DNA from: Chaetoderma sp. LZ-2023a
Lineage: Eukaryota; Mollusca; Caudofoveata; Chaetodermatida; Chaetodermatidae
NCBI GenBank assembly: GCA_034401795.1
Contig: CM067369.1
Span: 89,809,579 to 89,873,578 of the forward strand
Length of the DNA stretch: 64,000 bases
Reading direction: 5' to 3'
Shown here in pieces: positions 1-10,505 of this stretch; the first letter of the stretch is position 1, and every line of letters begins with the position of its first letter. The notes beneath the pieces were generated by a model. It made no database searches. It had not been told where the DNA came from and worked only from the letters and a program-made list of their open reading frames with translations. Position numbers and translations under genes: made by a program.

Positions 1-352
1 CTAATGTGGAGATCATGTTTGTTCCTAGTGTTATATGTGTTGATTTCGATGTTGTTTGCAAAGCTGTGGGTTATAGATTTAGGTAAGATTTTATGATGAA
101 AGGCTCTGGAAATGTTGATCATCTGTGACTTGCCTATGTCTGTGAGTTTAAGAAGTTTTTGAAGATGTTTTGACCCTTTGCTGTTTTTGAGAACATTTTA
201 ATGCATTTTTTCTGCATGCTTTGCAATTTTGTTAATTTGTTTTTTTGTGTGTTAGTCCAGATGGCAATTTTTGTCATAAAAACCACGCAACAAATATATA
301 GCCTACTACCTGTTTCTATATAAATGGGTTTCTTGTTTTTTGTGACAAACAT
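1..352 (-). mobile_element. Non-LTR retrotransposon ORF2, C-terminal remnant
   Basis: Read on the minus strand, two frames together give the end of a non-LTR reverse transcriptase polyprotein. One frame has 'KLTKLQSMQKKCIKMF'. After a frame change the other has 'FHHKILPKS' and 'IEINTYNTRNKHDLH', which matches the conserved 'YNTRNK' tail of CR1/L2/Jockey-type ORF2 proteins. The catalytic reverse transcriptase core is absent. The 3' end lies to the left of the window. Internal stops show it is not translated. The exact clade is uncertain. Confidence 0.75.
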
Positions 353-1129
353 ACAAAGATCAAATTCCTAGGCCGGGTGCCTAGGCCTATTATATCTACG
401 TCCTCGGGGAACTAGATTGATGAACAGAATCAGAATCAGAATCTGTATTGGCACAAATTCCATGTGCATATAGATGTAGCCATGGATATAAAATACAAAT
501 AAACAGTAATGCCGGTGAACAGTATATAGAAAGCCATATACATATATATTATATATACATATATTATATACACGCAACATGCATATACATACATCCATCC
601 TTACGATGGGTTTCAAACATGTATATTGATAATTTATCACATATGCCTATCTGTCACATTCACGTATGCGTAGGAATAGCCGACAGGGGTGGGGTTTGGG
701 GTGATGTGGGGGTTAGGTATCGTTTCCTCTCCAATAGAGTATCCCTATGGCACCCCTAGGTTTTGGCCCCACCCATATAGTTTGCACTCTCCCACCCCCT
801 GGTAAAAATACGTGTGTTCAGCGCATATATAAATAAATATCTTGGTGTTTGCTATTCTCGGAACACCACCAATTAACAAACCCAATTCACGCTCGAAAAA
901 GCGCTTTAATTCTGACAGCTCTGACAGATTCAAGGTCGTCTGCACTTCCCCATTCTAGTCAGAACGACGATTTGCGCATCCATGTACGTGAGAGATCTGT
1001 GTTCATTCACGACAAAAAACTTACGACAAAAAACTTTCACCCGTCTTCGTGAATTCCGGTTAAGTTAAACACGTAAGTGTGAAGGCGTAGCTTACGCCAG
1101 GCATAACTTACACTTCTTTGTGAACCCGG
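353..1129. other. No gene seen; probable LINE 3' tail inside
   Basis: No supported coding sequence. AT-rich ATATAT-type sequence lies near 540-580. A CAGAAT hexamer repeat at 424-445 is described separately. Near 1000-1110 are short repeated words ('acttac', 'gacaaaaaactt') with no recognisable function. Confidence 0.5.
424..446 (-). repeat. Hexamer tail (ATTCTG)n of a LINE-like element
   Basis: Three to four copies of CAGAAT are seen on the plus strand, next to 'ctgtattggcac'. On the minus strand this reads 'GCCAATACAG' followed by ATTCTG repeats. That is the usual way L2/CR1-type elements end in a short tandem repeat. The body would lie at higher coordinates (about 447-760), but no coding part is recognisable. 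Confidence 0.45.
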
Positions 1130-3395
1130 GAGAGATTATTAGAGTTAATGGTAAAAGGCGACAGTCACAAAACACCAGACTCTGTCAGACAAGCGTGGGC
1201 TGATTACTTTGAGAAGCTTAGTACACCATCTGATAACAGCGACTTTAACGAGGAGTACAAGCGACAGGCAGCATCTGACATCACAGGCATAAGACATCTG
1301 GCTACAACGAATACAACCTACATGAAACCAATAACGGCAGAGGAAATCTTTAAAGCATCCAGAAAGCTTCATAAAGGCAAGGCTGCAGACAAATATGGTA
1401 TTGCATCTTAACACCTTATCTACGCAATTAATATCTTATCAGTGATCCTTACACATATATTCAACGCAATACTTGATATCCAACAAATCCCTCAGGCTTT
1501 CAAGCAAGGCATCCTCACACAAATTCTCAAGAAATCTGATAAGTGTAAAAAGCATCCTGACAACTACAGAAGCATAATGGTTTGTTCCACTATTGGGAAA
1601 CTCCTGGAGATTGTTCTAGTTGAGAGGATGTCACCCTATATAGAGCGTATCCAAAGCCAACTACAGCGAGGGTTTACAGAAAGTGCAAGCTAACTACACA
1701 CCGCCTTTGCTGTTTCTGAAACCATTGCAGAGTTCGAAGAAGCAGGTGATGACCTCCTGTTTATCACCTTGGATGTCCAAAAGGTATTTGACGAAGTATG
1801 GCATTGCGTCCTCCTCTTAGAACTGTATAATTTGGATATACCTACACAGATGTGGAGTCTGCTCAACGATTGGTATAAAGGACTAAACGGCCGAGTAAAG
1901 TGGGAAGGTGGGCTGTCCAGACCGTTCAAGATTCTCCAGGGCACCGGGCAAGAGAGATCTTTTTCTCCAAGCAATTATAAAGTGTTCAACAATCCCCTCC
2001 TCAAGATGATTGAATCTGCTGGAACAGGAGCCTATATTGGAGATATCTGTGTAGCCGCACCAACGTGTGCAGACGATGTCGCCCTCCTAGCAAAACACCA
2101 GTACCCAGATGCTCAAGTCACATTGACAGCAACTCAGAATTTTGCAAGTGACAGTCTGTATATCATAGGGATGGCTAAAACCAGTGCTATCATTTACGGT
2201 ACACCCTCGCAAGAATCCGGCATGAGCTACAAGAACGAGAACCTGGCAGTTTCCGAGAAGACCACAACACCTCGACACTCTAATGAGCGCTTCCAGCAAG
2301 GTGAACCAGAAAATGGTGGAAAAGAACATCGCTTCAGCCCAAAGTGCAGCATACAGTCTCTTCGGTGCCGGCCTACACGGAAAAAATGGCCTGAACCCAG
2401 TTGTCTGTCGGAAAATCTGGTTAATATATATTCTGCCACGGCTAACTCATGGATCAGAGCTTTGGAAATTGACCGCCAAAGAAACCGAGCCACTAGAGAT
2501 TTTTGCCAGATTAATCCTGAGGCAGTTACAGAGCTTGTCTCCAAATACAGCAAACCCAGCTGTATATGGGCTTCTCGGAATCATACCTGTCGCCGGTGAA
2601 ATACACAAGAAGGCACTCACTCTACTAAGGAATTTGGTAGCAGACTCAACGCGTCGAGAGCATACAATCATACTGCGACAACTTGCAATGAAACCTCTCT
2701 CCAGTAAGTCATGGCTGTCATACATACAACAGCTCCTCTTGAAATATAGTCTACCGTCGGCCCATGTTCTCCTAGCACAGCCTCCCTCAAAAATAGAATG
2801 GAATCATCATGTCAGCAAAGGAATAGCAAGCTTCTGGGCCGCGCACCTATGGGACACAGCATCTGGAATGTCAACCATGCAGTTTATGTCGCAGTCAATG
2901 ATCACACTTGAGAATGGTCTAGCGCCAATCTGGTCAGAGTCCACAGCAACTCTACAGGAGACCGACAAGGCTACCGTCAAGGCCAGACTCCTGACTGGAA
3001 CCTATCAACGCCAGTCTACCTTGTCAAAATGTGACAGAAAAAGCAGTATCTCTCCACTCTGTCGGCTATGTAATGACGAGAACGAAGATACCTCACACTT
3101 CCTGTTATCCTGCACCGCCTTGGCAGAGATTCGACAGCCACTCTCTCCAAATGTACAGAGCAATCCACTGCAAGTCGAACGACGAAACCGTGACCCTGCT
3201 GCTACTCAATCCACTGCATCCTGACTTACCAGCGTCAATATCAGTAAAACCCATATCCTTGATTGAACGAATCAGCAGAGACTGGATTCTATCCTGTCAC
3301 AAAGAAAGAACCTCTACGTCAGGACCACTGACCCACTGCACGTACATGTTTCTTCGTTCCAGTCTGCTGTTGTGTTTTTTGCGTCATAATTAACT
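1130..3395 (+). mobile_element. Degraded non-LTR retrotransposon (reverse transcriptase ORF)
   Basis: A 5'-truncated ORF2 broken by stops and frameshifts. In order: an N-terminal linker around 1145-1410; 'HPDNYRSIMVCSTIGKLLE' (fingers motif) at about 1555-1610; 'ITLDVQKVFDEVWH' (motif A, catalytic Asp) near 1765-1805; 'CADDVALLA' (motif C, the YxDD box as CADD) near 2065-2095; a long connection region with 'GSELWKLTAKE' near 2450; and a C-terminal zinc-knuckle-like 'CRLCNDENEDTSHFLLSC' near 3060-3115. The order is that of a single LINE ORF2 in which the frame changes at about 1400-1440, 1690-1770 and 2280. No endonuclease domain is visible. A short GAA-rich stretch at 3478-3497 may be the tail. 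Clade not assigned. Confidence 0.85.
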
Positions 3396-3599
3396 ATCGT
3401 TATCATGTTGCTTTCAATATAAACTGTTTTAAAACTCCACACGAAGGTGCCTCATCACTTGGGGGTATCTGCATGTAAAAGAAGAAGAAGCAGAAGTCAT
3501 CCTTCACTTGATAGTCAATAGTCAAACAGACAAAATTAAATTGCTGTTGCTAACCCTTTTCATTATTGTTACTTAAGTTACTCTGACTACATTGGGCAG
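3396..3599. other. 3' flank of the LINE, no gene
   Basis: Short AT-rich spacer with a GAAGAAGAAGCAGAAG stretch. Nothing coding is recognisable. Confidence 0.5.
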
Positions 3600-3727
3600 T
3601 TTATATAGCTCTATATTGTATTTAACTAATTATCAGGTGTAAACATTGAAAGTAGTTGAATTAGCCAGTTACAAATGTTTTTTGTTCAAATTGTCATCAG
3701 TTTCCGTGACTGTTTATCGTAGCAACA
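3600..3727 (+). repeat. Tandem-type repeat, copy 1
   Basis: Contains the string series 'ctatattgtat', 'aactaattat', 'aaacattgaaagtagttga', 'agccagttac', 'gtttccgtgactgtttatc' and 'gtagcaac'. The same series recurs in the same order at 4340-4490 and 4500-4650. This copy is separated from the other two by about 580 bp that is mostly trinucleotide microsatellite. Confidence 0.75.
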
Positions 3728-4046
3728 AAGTTACACAGGTACACACACATATACACCTATACCAACATATATGAATGCATACATACGCAGCAGTTCATTT
3801 TATACGTGTACAAACATTCATACATGTATACACACTCACACACGCATGTACATGTACATGTGCATATACCAATACATCATTCTATGTTGGTTTTGCATGA
3901 TTTACTATTGGTATGGTACGGAGGGTGGGCTGGGGATGAAAGGGGAAAGCTCATCACTGCAGATACAGAATTTGAATGGAAAAGTTATCACAGATTATGT
4001 TAGATTGTTATATTGGTGTATGCGGGTTCACCCGACATGTCTAAAT

Positions 4047-4047
<1 letters not shown>

Positions 4048-4117
<70 letters not shown>

Positions 4118-4136
4118 GGTGGTGGTGGTGGTGGAG

Positions 4137-4212
<76 letters not shown>

Positions 4213-4231
4213 CAGCAGCAGCAGCAGCAGC

Positions 4232-4307
<76 letters not shown>

Positions 4308-4311
4308 CAAC
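4048..4311. repeat. (GTA)n / (TAG)n microsatellite with GGT and GCA islands
   Basis: About 260 bp of nearly pure trinucleotide repeat. A (GGT)n block lies at about 4107-4135 and a (GCA)n block at about 4212-4230. Open frames across it (poly-Val, poly-Ser, poly-Tyr) are repeat artefacts. Confidence 0.97.
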
Positions 4312-4655
4312 GCTATAACAACATCAGTTGTTGCCTGGTTCTACTTCTATATTGTATTCAACTAATTATGGGATGTAACATTGAAAATAGTTGAATTGTA
4401 AACATTGAAAGTAGTTGAAATAGCCAGTTAAATAGATTTGTGTCCAAATTGTTTCCGTGACTGTTTATCAAGGCAACCCTATAACAACATCGGTTGTTGC
4501 TTGGTTCTATATTGTACTCAACTAATTATGAGATGTAACATTGAAAATAGTTAAATTGGCCAGTTAAATTGCTGGGGTTTTTCGAAATTGTCACCAGTTT
4601 CTGTGACTGTTTATCATAGCAACGCTATAACAACTTCGGTTGTTACCTGGCAAAA
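4312..4655 (+). repeat. Tandem-type repeat, copies 2 and 3
   Basis: Two further units of the 3600-3727 repeat, about 150-180 bp each. The shared order is 'gctataacaac', 'ggttgttgcctgg', 'ctatattgta', 'caactaattatg', 'gatgtaacattgaaaatag', 'gccagttaaat', 'gtgactgtttatca' and 'gcaac'. In copy 2 an internal phrase ('aacattgaaa(g/a)tagttgaa') is itself duplicated. Confidence 0.8.
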
Positions 4656-4933
4656 TTTGTGATCATCTGTGATCATATAATCTGTATTGAATAATTAATA
4701 CTAATTAAAAATTAAAAATAAATAAACTACAATAAATAAATGGGGGCTGCTTAAAGATGAAGTAGCTACCTAAAAACAAACCAAATAACACGCACACAAA
4801 ATATAAACTACAAAATCAACATGTTAACAATATAATATTAAACTATTTGATCTGTTACCGACACAAAAAATGCACATATATTTTTAAGAATAAAGAATAT
4901 ATCTATTGCATTTGTATTCCCAACTGTCCTTAC

Positions 4934-4993
<60 letters not shown>

Positions 4994-5195
4994 CTCTCTT
5001 TCTAAATGTGCTTTCGATCCTCTGGCTCCCCTGTCTATTCTTTCCCCGAGTAGCCGTGGGGCAGAGACCTAATACTCCAGAACCTATACTAACCAGTAAT
5101 GGCCTATCCTATTTGTACCGTCCATTGCACGTTAGCTCAAGTAATAATTATAATTATAATAAGTGTTTATACATTAAGACATATAGGATCTACTC
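4656..5195. other. AT-rich spacer with a (CT)n tract, no gene
   Basis: AT-rich sequence (AATAAATAAA-type words near 4720-4740), then a (CT)n dinucleotide tract at about 4937-4999 that is almost pure. No gene recognised. It directly precedes the CR1-like ORF1 and could include its 5' untranslated region. Confidence 0.5.
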
Positions 5196-7262
5196 ATGTC
5201 CAATCGAAACAAGAGTTTCTGCCATGACTGTGGGTCGGGCCACCACTCTGTAAGCGTCCGCCGATGTGATGACTTGCTTTGTGATGACTGCACCAAAGCA
5301 ATATTTCCACCCAAACTCACCTCTCCTATCAAATTAACGACACACAACAGTCGTGAAAATGAAGTTATGCCTATCGCTATCTTGCAAAATGATATGGTGC
5401 CTTCAACTGGAAATTGGGCCAACATCTCTTTACCCATAAACAAAGACACACACACAGTTACTATGACAAACGATGCAGATGTCATTCCGCTAACACCTGT
5501 CAGCTCCACCTGTGTCACAACAGCTGTTGACTCCTCATCTGGTGCTAGGCCCAAAACAAACTGTAAATGTGGTTACCCCGACACAGAATACATGATCAAA
5601 TGTGGCACATGCAAGAGATGGGTGCATTACACATGTACTAATTTACCACCTTACATGTTATCTGTTCTTGCCTCATCGAAGCGAAAATACACTTGTGAGA
5701 ATTGTGCAGCCCCTTCTAAGCATGTAAATGAGTTCCTAGCATGCCATCAAGCTGCGTTTGGCAGTGAGTACTTCGCTCCTACAACCACAGGCCCATCCTT
5801 GGCACCTCAATCAAGCTTGGCCTATATTAAATCAGACACCATCCTTCACCAAGCCAAATTTACCTCATCCAGTGCAAATGCTCCAGTAACATGTGTCCCA
5901 TGCGTGTTAACAGACGCGACACCTCTATCAAGTGTTACTGATTCCAACTTAACCAATACTAGATCAGATACCCGTTTTGAACAGGCCATATCTTCCACAT
6001 CTAGTACAAATGCTCAAACAATCTCCTCGCAACCAACTGTCACTCAACAAAATATAGAAACCGATAGTGACACAAATAGAGAGGTGCTATCATCACAATC
6101 CTCTGTAGTAGGCACCACTGTAAATATTCTGATGACATAAGATCTGATCTAAATGTTATTCAAATAGAGCCACACCATAGCAAACCTAATGACAACTCAC
6201 ATGTATGTAACAATAACAACATTAATAGCATACTCACTACAATCTTAAATGAAATCGGTGATCTGAGAAACATAAATTTGCAAACTCAGATAAGCACACT
6301 ACACGCCACACGCCAGTCAGTGCCATGCTAACATACCTCAAATCTTCAGAAGAAAGCAGTAACTTTGGCTTAAAAGAGTAACACTGAGACACTTAGCCCA
6401 AGAAATATAACACCAGTGAATAATTTACAGTCTAAACAGACCTTGGCATATGGGGAACATAGGCAGTACAATGAAGTTGTCACAAGTATTCCTGTACGGG
6501 CAACAAACTATGCAAATCATGGCCAGACTAAAAACCTACCTACAGCAAGCCTGATCCCAAACAACCCTAACTACTCAAAGAGAGTGTGCGCAGCTTATAG
6601 TACAAACCAACACCATAGGGGGTTAACCAACTCTTACTAGTCAACACCTCAACTAAATACGAGTAGTGCCTTATGTAAAAATGTGCTTATCATTGGCAGT
6701 TCAACGCTTAAAAAAATGAGTGGTCGCTATCTGTCCGATGAATATGTAAATGTACACATCAGGTCCTATTCAGGTGCTAGGATAAGCGACATCTCAGAGA
6801 ATATCGAGCCTTTTATCTCTGCCAAAACTTATGATATTGTGATTATACACGTTGGATCCAATGACATCCGGGAGTGGAAGCTGGGAAGCATGAGACATGA
6901 TTACACATTCCTCATTGAAACAATAAGAAAGATCTCCCCAGCCACCAAAATAATGGTCTCTTCCTTACTACCACGCCCAAATCATCGTGACCAAGTTGAA
7001 AATGACATGATATATCAATTCAATGCAATGTTAAATTCTTTGGCACAATATGTTAATGTCTTCTTCATAAACAACTCACACTTATTTGTTAGAGAAAACG
7101 GGATCGAATCCACTCCGAACTATGATGGCCTAGCTCTGCTCTCTGGTAATTATATCAGCTCTCTAGCCACATCACTACAGTCAACCCGAATAACAAATGA
7201 TCCCCACATGCAAGGTCAGGATTTTCGGTTTGGAGCGAGGCAGAGCAACACTGGTTTTTAAC
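5196..7262 (+). pseudogene. CR1 ORF1: zinc finger, PHD finger, SGNH esterase
   Basis: An open frame from the ATG at 5196 runs 314 codons, then the coding series continues with interruptions to 7260. Residues 9-33 form a Cys/His cluster (C-x2-C ... C-x4-C-x2-C) near 5220-5295. At 5562-5705 a canonical C4HC3 PHD finger is visible ('CGTCKRWVHYTC', later 'CENC'). A low-complexity Ser/Thr-rich linker follows. A lone frame at 6683-7261 is an SGNH/GDSL esterase: block I 'IIGSSTLKKMS' with the Ser nucleophile, and 'IIHVGSNDI' with the Asn. The expected C-terminal Asp-x-x-His site reads 'YDGLALLSG' at about 7120-7145, so the catalytic His is Ala. Stops at 6138, 6330-6420 and 6638 separate the pieces. 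In CR1 biology ORF1 is thought to bind nucleic acid or chromatin; the esterase role is unproven. Confidence 0.88.
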
Positions 7263-7425
7263 CTCAAAGCACATTTCCCAATTCACAGAAATCACTCTTT
7301 ACAACAGGTTCAGTGCCCTGACTAACATATTTGAGGCACCTGTCCTAAGAACACAACCATACATATCTAGAACTAATGAGAATACCCTACTGCAAAATCA
7401 AGAAATCTATGAAGCCGAGCAGAAA

Positions 7426-10400
7426 TTGAACGAAGCCAAAAATGTTTCGCACATAGTCCCACCACCCGAACACCCTGCAAAAATTACACCCATAAATCCA
7501 ACTAGTTTAAATAAGCAATATAGTAAACGAAATAATCAACAAACTCTGACAGGCAAGACAAAAAGCAAATGTACAGCACAAAACATTTTATCTCACAACC
7601 TACCCTGCAACTTCACCAATGCACAAAGTATTGTAAATAAAATTAATGCAAGTATGTGTAGTTTAAAGCCACAAATCATAGGCATCTGCGAGACTTGGGG
7701 GAGGGAAAGTGTAGCGGATGCAGTTGTGAAATTACAAGGTTATAATCCTTTTAGGAAAGATCGCGTAAACACGAAGGGGGAGTGGGGGGGGGGGGGTGCT
7801 GTTAATCCATGAATCACTAAATGCCTCACCCAGAGATGATCTGACAAACTCAGAATTTAATAACTCAGTATGGTGTGAAGTTAAGCTAAATAAAGGGGAA
7901 ACCATACTCATTGGAAATTGTTATAGATCACCAAGTAGTCCAGAAACTAATAATACCAACCTTCTTGACCTCTTAGATATGTTAGGACGTGACAAAGCCA
8001 CACACCTATTGTTAATGGGAGATTTTAATATGCCAGAAAATTACTTTTATCAATTGTTGTCCTACAAGCAATCCAAATAATATAGCACATAGAATTCTTG
8101 AAAAAACCCAAGAAATGTTTTTAAAACAACATATTGACCAACCCACCCGATTCAGAGAAGGACATAATCCATCTATACTAGATCTTATATTTACCAATGA
8201 AGAACACATGGTTGAACATATTGAATATCTACCAGGTTTAGGAAAGAGTGACCACACTGCTCTCTTGTTCACATTTGTGTGTTCATCCATTCCACCACAA
8301 ATACAAAATGATATCGCCGGTTGATACAATATATGGAAAGCTGATTTTGCATCGATTAATCAAGAACTCTCACAGATTTACTGGGATTCACAAATAGATA
8401 TCAATGATATAGATACAACCTGGAACTCATTTGCAAACATTATAAATTCTCTAACTGGCAATGTAACCCCCAAAAAATCAAGACCGTCAAACACCAGTAA
8501 ACCAAAGTGGATATCTAAGGGAGTATTAAAATCCATCAGGGAAAAACATAGGCTATGGAAAACCTACAAAACTAGTAGACAGAGGGAAGACCAGAATCAG
8601 TATCTAAATCAGCGTAATGCAACCATTATTTTATGTAAAAAAGCACATATAGTTTATGAGAAAGGTCTTGTAAAAGAATTCAAAAATAAACCAAAAAGAT
8701 TCTATAGCTACATTCGGGATTGTCAGAAGACCATGACCGCAATACCAAACCTGCAGAAAGAAGGCGGAACCTTCACTACAGATGATATGGAAAATGCAAA
8801 TCTCTTAAAGAATTTTTTCAAATCAGTTTTTGTAAGAGATGAAAATGATAACATGCCTCAGTTTCCAGCCAGACTTAATAAACAAAAGTACATCAAAACT
8901 ATATCTATTTCAAGCAGTGATATCATTAAAAACTAGAGAAGCTAAAACCAGATAGTGCCCCCAGCCCAGGTAATATTCACCCGAAACTCCTAAAAGAGTG
9001 TGCCAGCAATTTAGTGGAACCATTACACATACTATTCAAGCTTTCAATAGCAACTGGAACTATCCGCAAAATATGGGGAAATGCAACAATAACACCTATC
9101 CTCAAAACAGTCAATAAAAAACTTGCAGACAACTACCGGCCAATTTTGCTTACATAAGTACCATGCAAGATATTAGAATCAACCATCAAAGACAAACTTG
9201 TACAACACTTCGAGTCCAACAACCTTTTAACGTTACACCAGCATGGATTCGTCCAAGGGCGAAGCTGCTTGACAAACCTGCTAGAAACTCTAGAGAGCTG
9301 GACAGAGTCCCTTGACAGTAACAACAATGTAGACATAATTTAACTAGACTATCAAAAAGCATTCGAAAATGTACCACACAAAAGATTACTTCACAAACTA
9401 GAGGCATACAGAGTCACTGGCCACATATTGACCTGGATACAAGAATTTATCCAAGATCGACAAATGATGGTTCACATCCGAGGAAACTACTCAGAATGGA
9501 CAAGTGTTGACAGTGGAGTTCCACAGGGCTCCGTCCTGGGTTCACTGTTATTCCTGGTATATGTAAACGACATTCCAGACGATATTCAAAGCAACATCAA
9601 AATGTTTGCAGATGACACAAAACTCTGGACCCAAATTAAAGACGACTCAGATAGTTAAATATTACAAAACGACCTAAACTATCTTAATGGATGGTCGGAC
9701 CAGTGGCTTTTAAAATTCAATGCCAGTAAACGCAAGAAAATGCACCTAGGTTATAATAATCAATTGCATAATTATGCCATGAAAGACAAAAGTGAAACAC
9801 ATTCACTGCAGATTATAACGCATGAAAAAGATTTAGGAATCTGGATAAAACCTTACCTTAAACCAACTATGCAGACTTTAAAAGCAGCAAATAAAGCCAT
9901 GTATATCATGAGACAAATCAAACGAGCATTCAACCACCTCGACCGAGAAACATTTCTTATTTTATGCAAAACCTATGTCCGCCCACATCTAGAATATTGA
10001 GTACAAGCCTGGTCACCATACCTTGTCAAAGACATCAACCACTTAGAACAAGTACAGCACCGATGCACCAACTTAGTAGTAGGATTACGAAACAAAACTT
10101 ATGAAGACAGACTCAAAATACTTGGTCTACCAACTCTAAAGCAACGTCGAGTCAGGGGCGACCTAATAGAAACATACAAAATTATTACACAAAAAGAAAA
10201 CATTGATCCAGAACAATTTTTTTCATTGGTAGAACGATCTGGACAGCGAGGTCATAGCCTAAAGTTCTTCAAACCTCGATGTCGAACACAAATCAGGCAA
10301 AAAATTTCAGTTACAGATTTGTGAACGAATGGAATAACCTACCAGAAAATGTGATCAAATCAAAAAGCATAAATGTCTTTAAAACTGCTCTAGACACCTT

Positions 10401-10430
10401 TTGGAAGCAAACCCAGCAGTAGGATAGGGT
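7426..10430 (+). pseudogene. CR1 ORF2: endonuclease and reverse transcriptase
   Basis: Endonuclease parts: 'NFTNAQSIVNKINA' (7610-7655), 'IIGICETWG' with the metal-binding Glu (7675-7700), 'LLMGDFNMPE' (8010-8040) and 'GKSDHTALLF' (8240-8270). A run of 12 G at about 7785-7797 coincides with a frame change between 'KGEWGGGG' and 'LLIHESL'. Reverse transcriptase parts: 'PSPGNIHPKLLKEC' (8960-9002), 'NYRPILLT' (9131-9155), 'LDYQKAFENVPH' motif A (9344-9380), 'GVPQGSVLGSLLF' (9515-9553) and 'MFADDTKLW' motif C (9601-9628), then the CR1-typical 'TYVRPHLEY' (9970-9998). The C-terminal region runs on, interrupted, to about 10420. At least seven frame breaks or stops are seen. All key acidic residues that can be seen are kept, so decay looks recent relative to insertion. 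Confidence 0.9.
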
Positions 10431-10505
10431 ATCCTATTTCAAAATGGACATAAAATAGGCAAAATGCTTAACTTCGTCCATCTCTGTAACTCTAACTCTA
10501 ACTCA

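Larger units (their letters stand above)
5196..10505 (+). mobile_element. Near full-length CR1-type non-LTR retrotransposon, inactive
   Basis: Domain order is that of CR1 elements whose ORF1 carries PHD and esterase domains: zinc finger, PHD finger, SGNH esterase, then ORF2 with apurinic-type endonuclease, reverse transcriptase and C-terminal region. The element ends near 10486-10505 in 'gtaactctaactctaactc', a short tandem tail (TAACTC)n typical of CR1 3' ends. Both reading frames are broken by many stops and frameshifts, so the copy is dead. About 5.3 kb is close to the length of a complete CR1, so little seems missing. Another CR1-like fragment begins immediately after the tail. Confidence 0.92.

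Noticed and set aside
3771-4318. Poly-Val / poly-Ser / poly-Tyr proteins
   Set aside because: Trinucleotide microsatellite translation, open in several frames at once.
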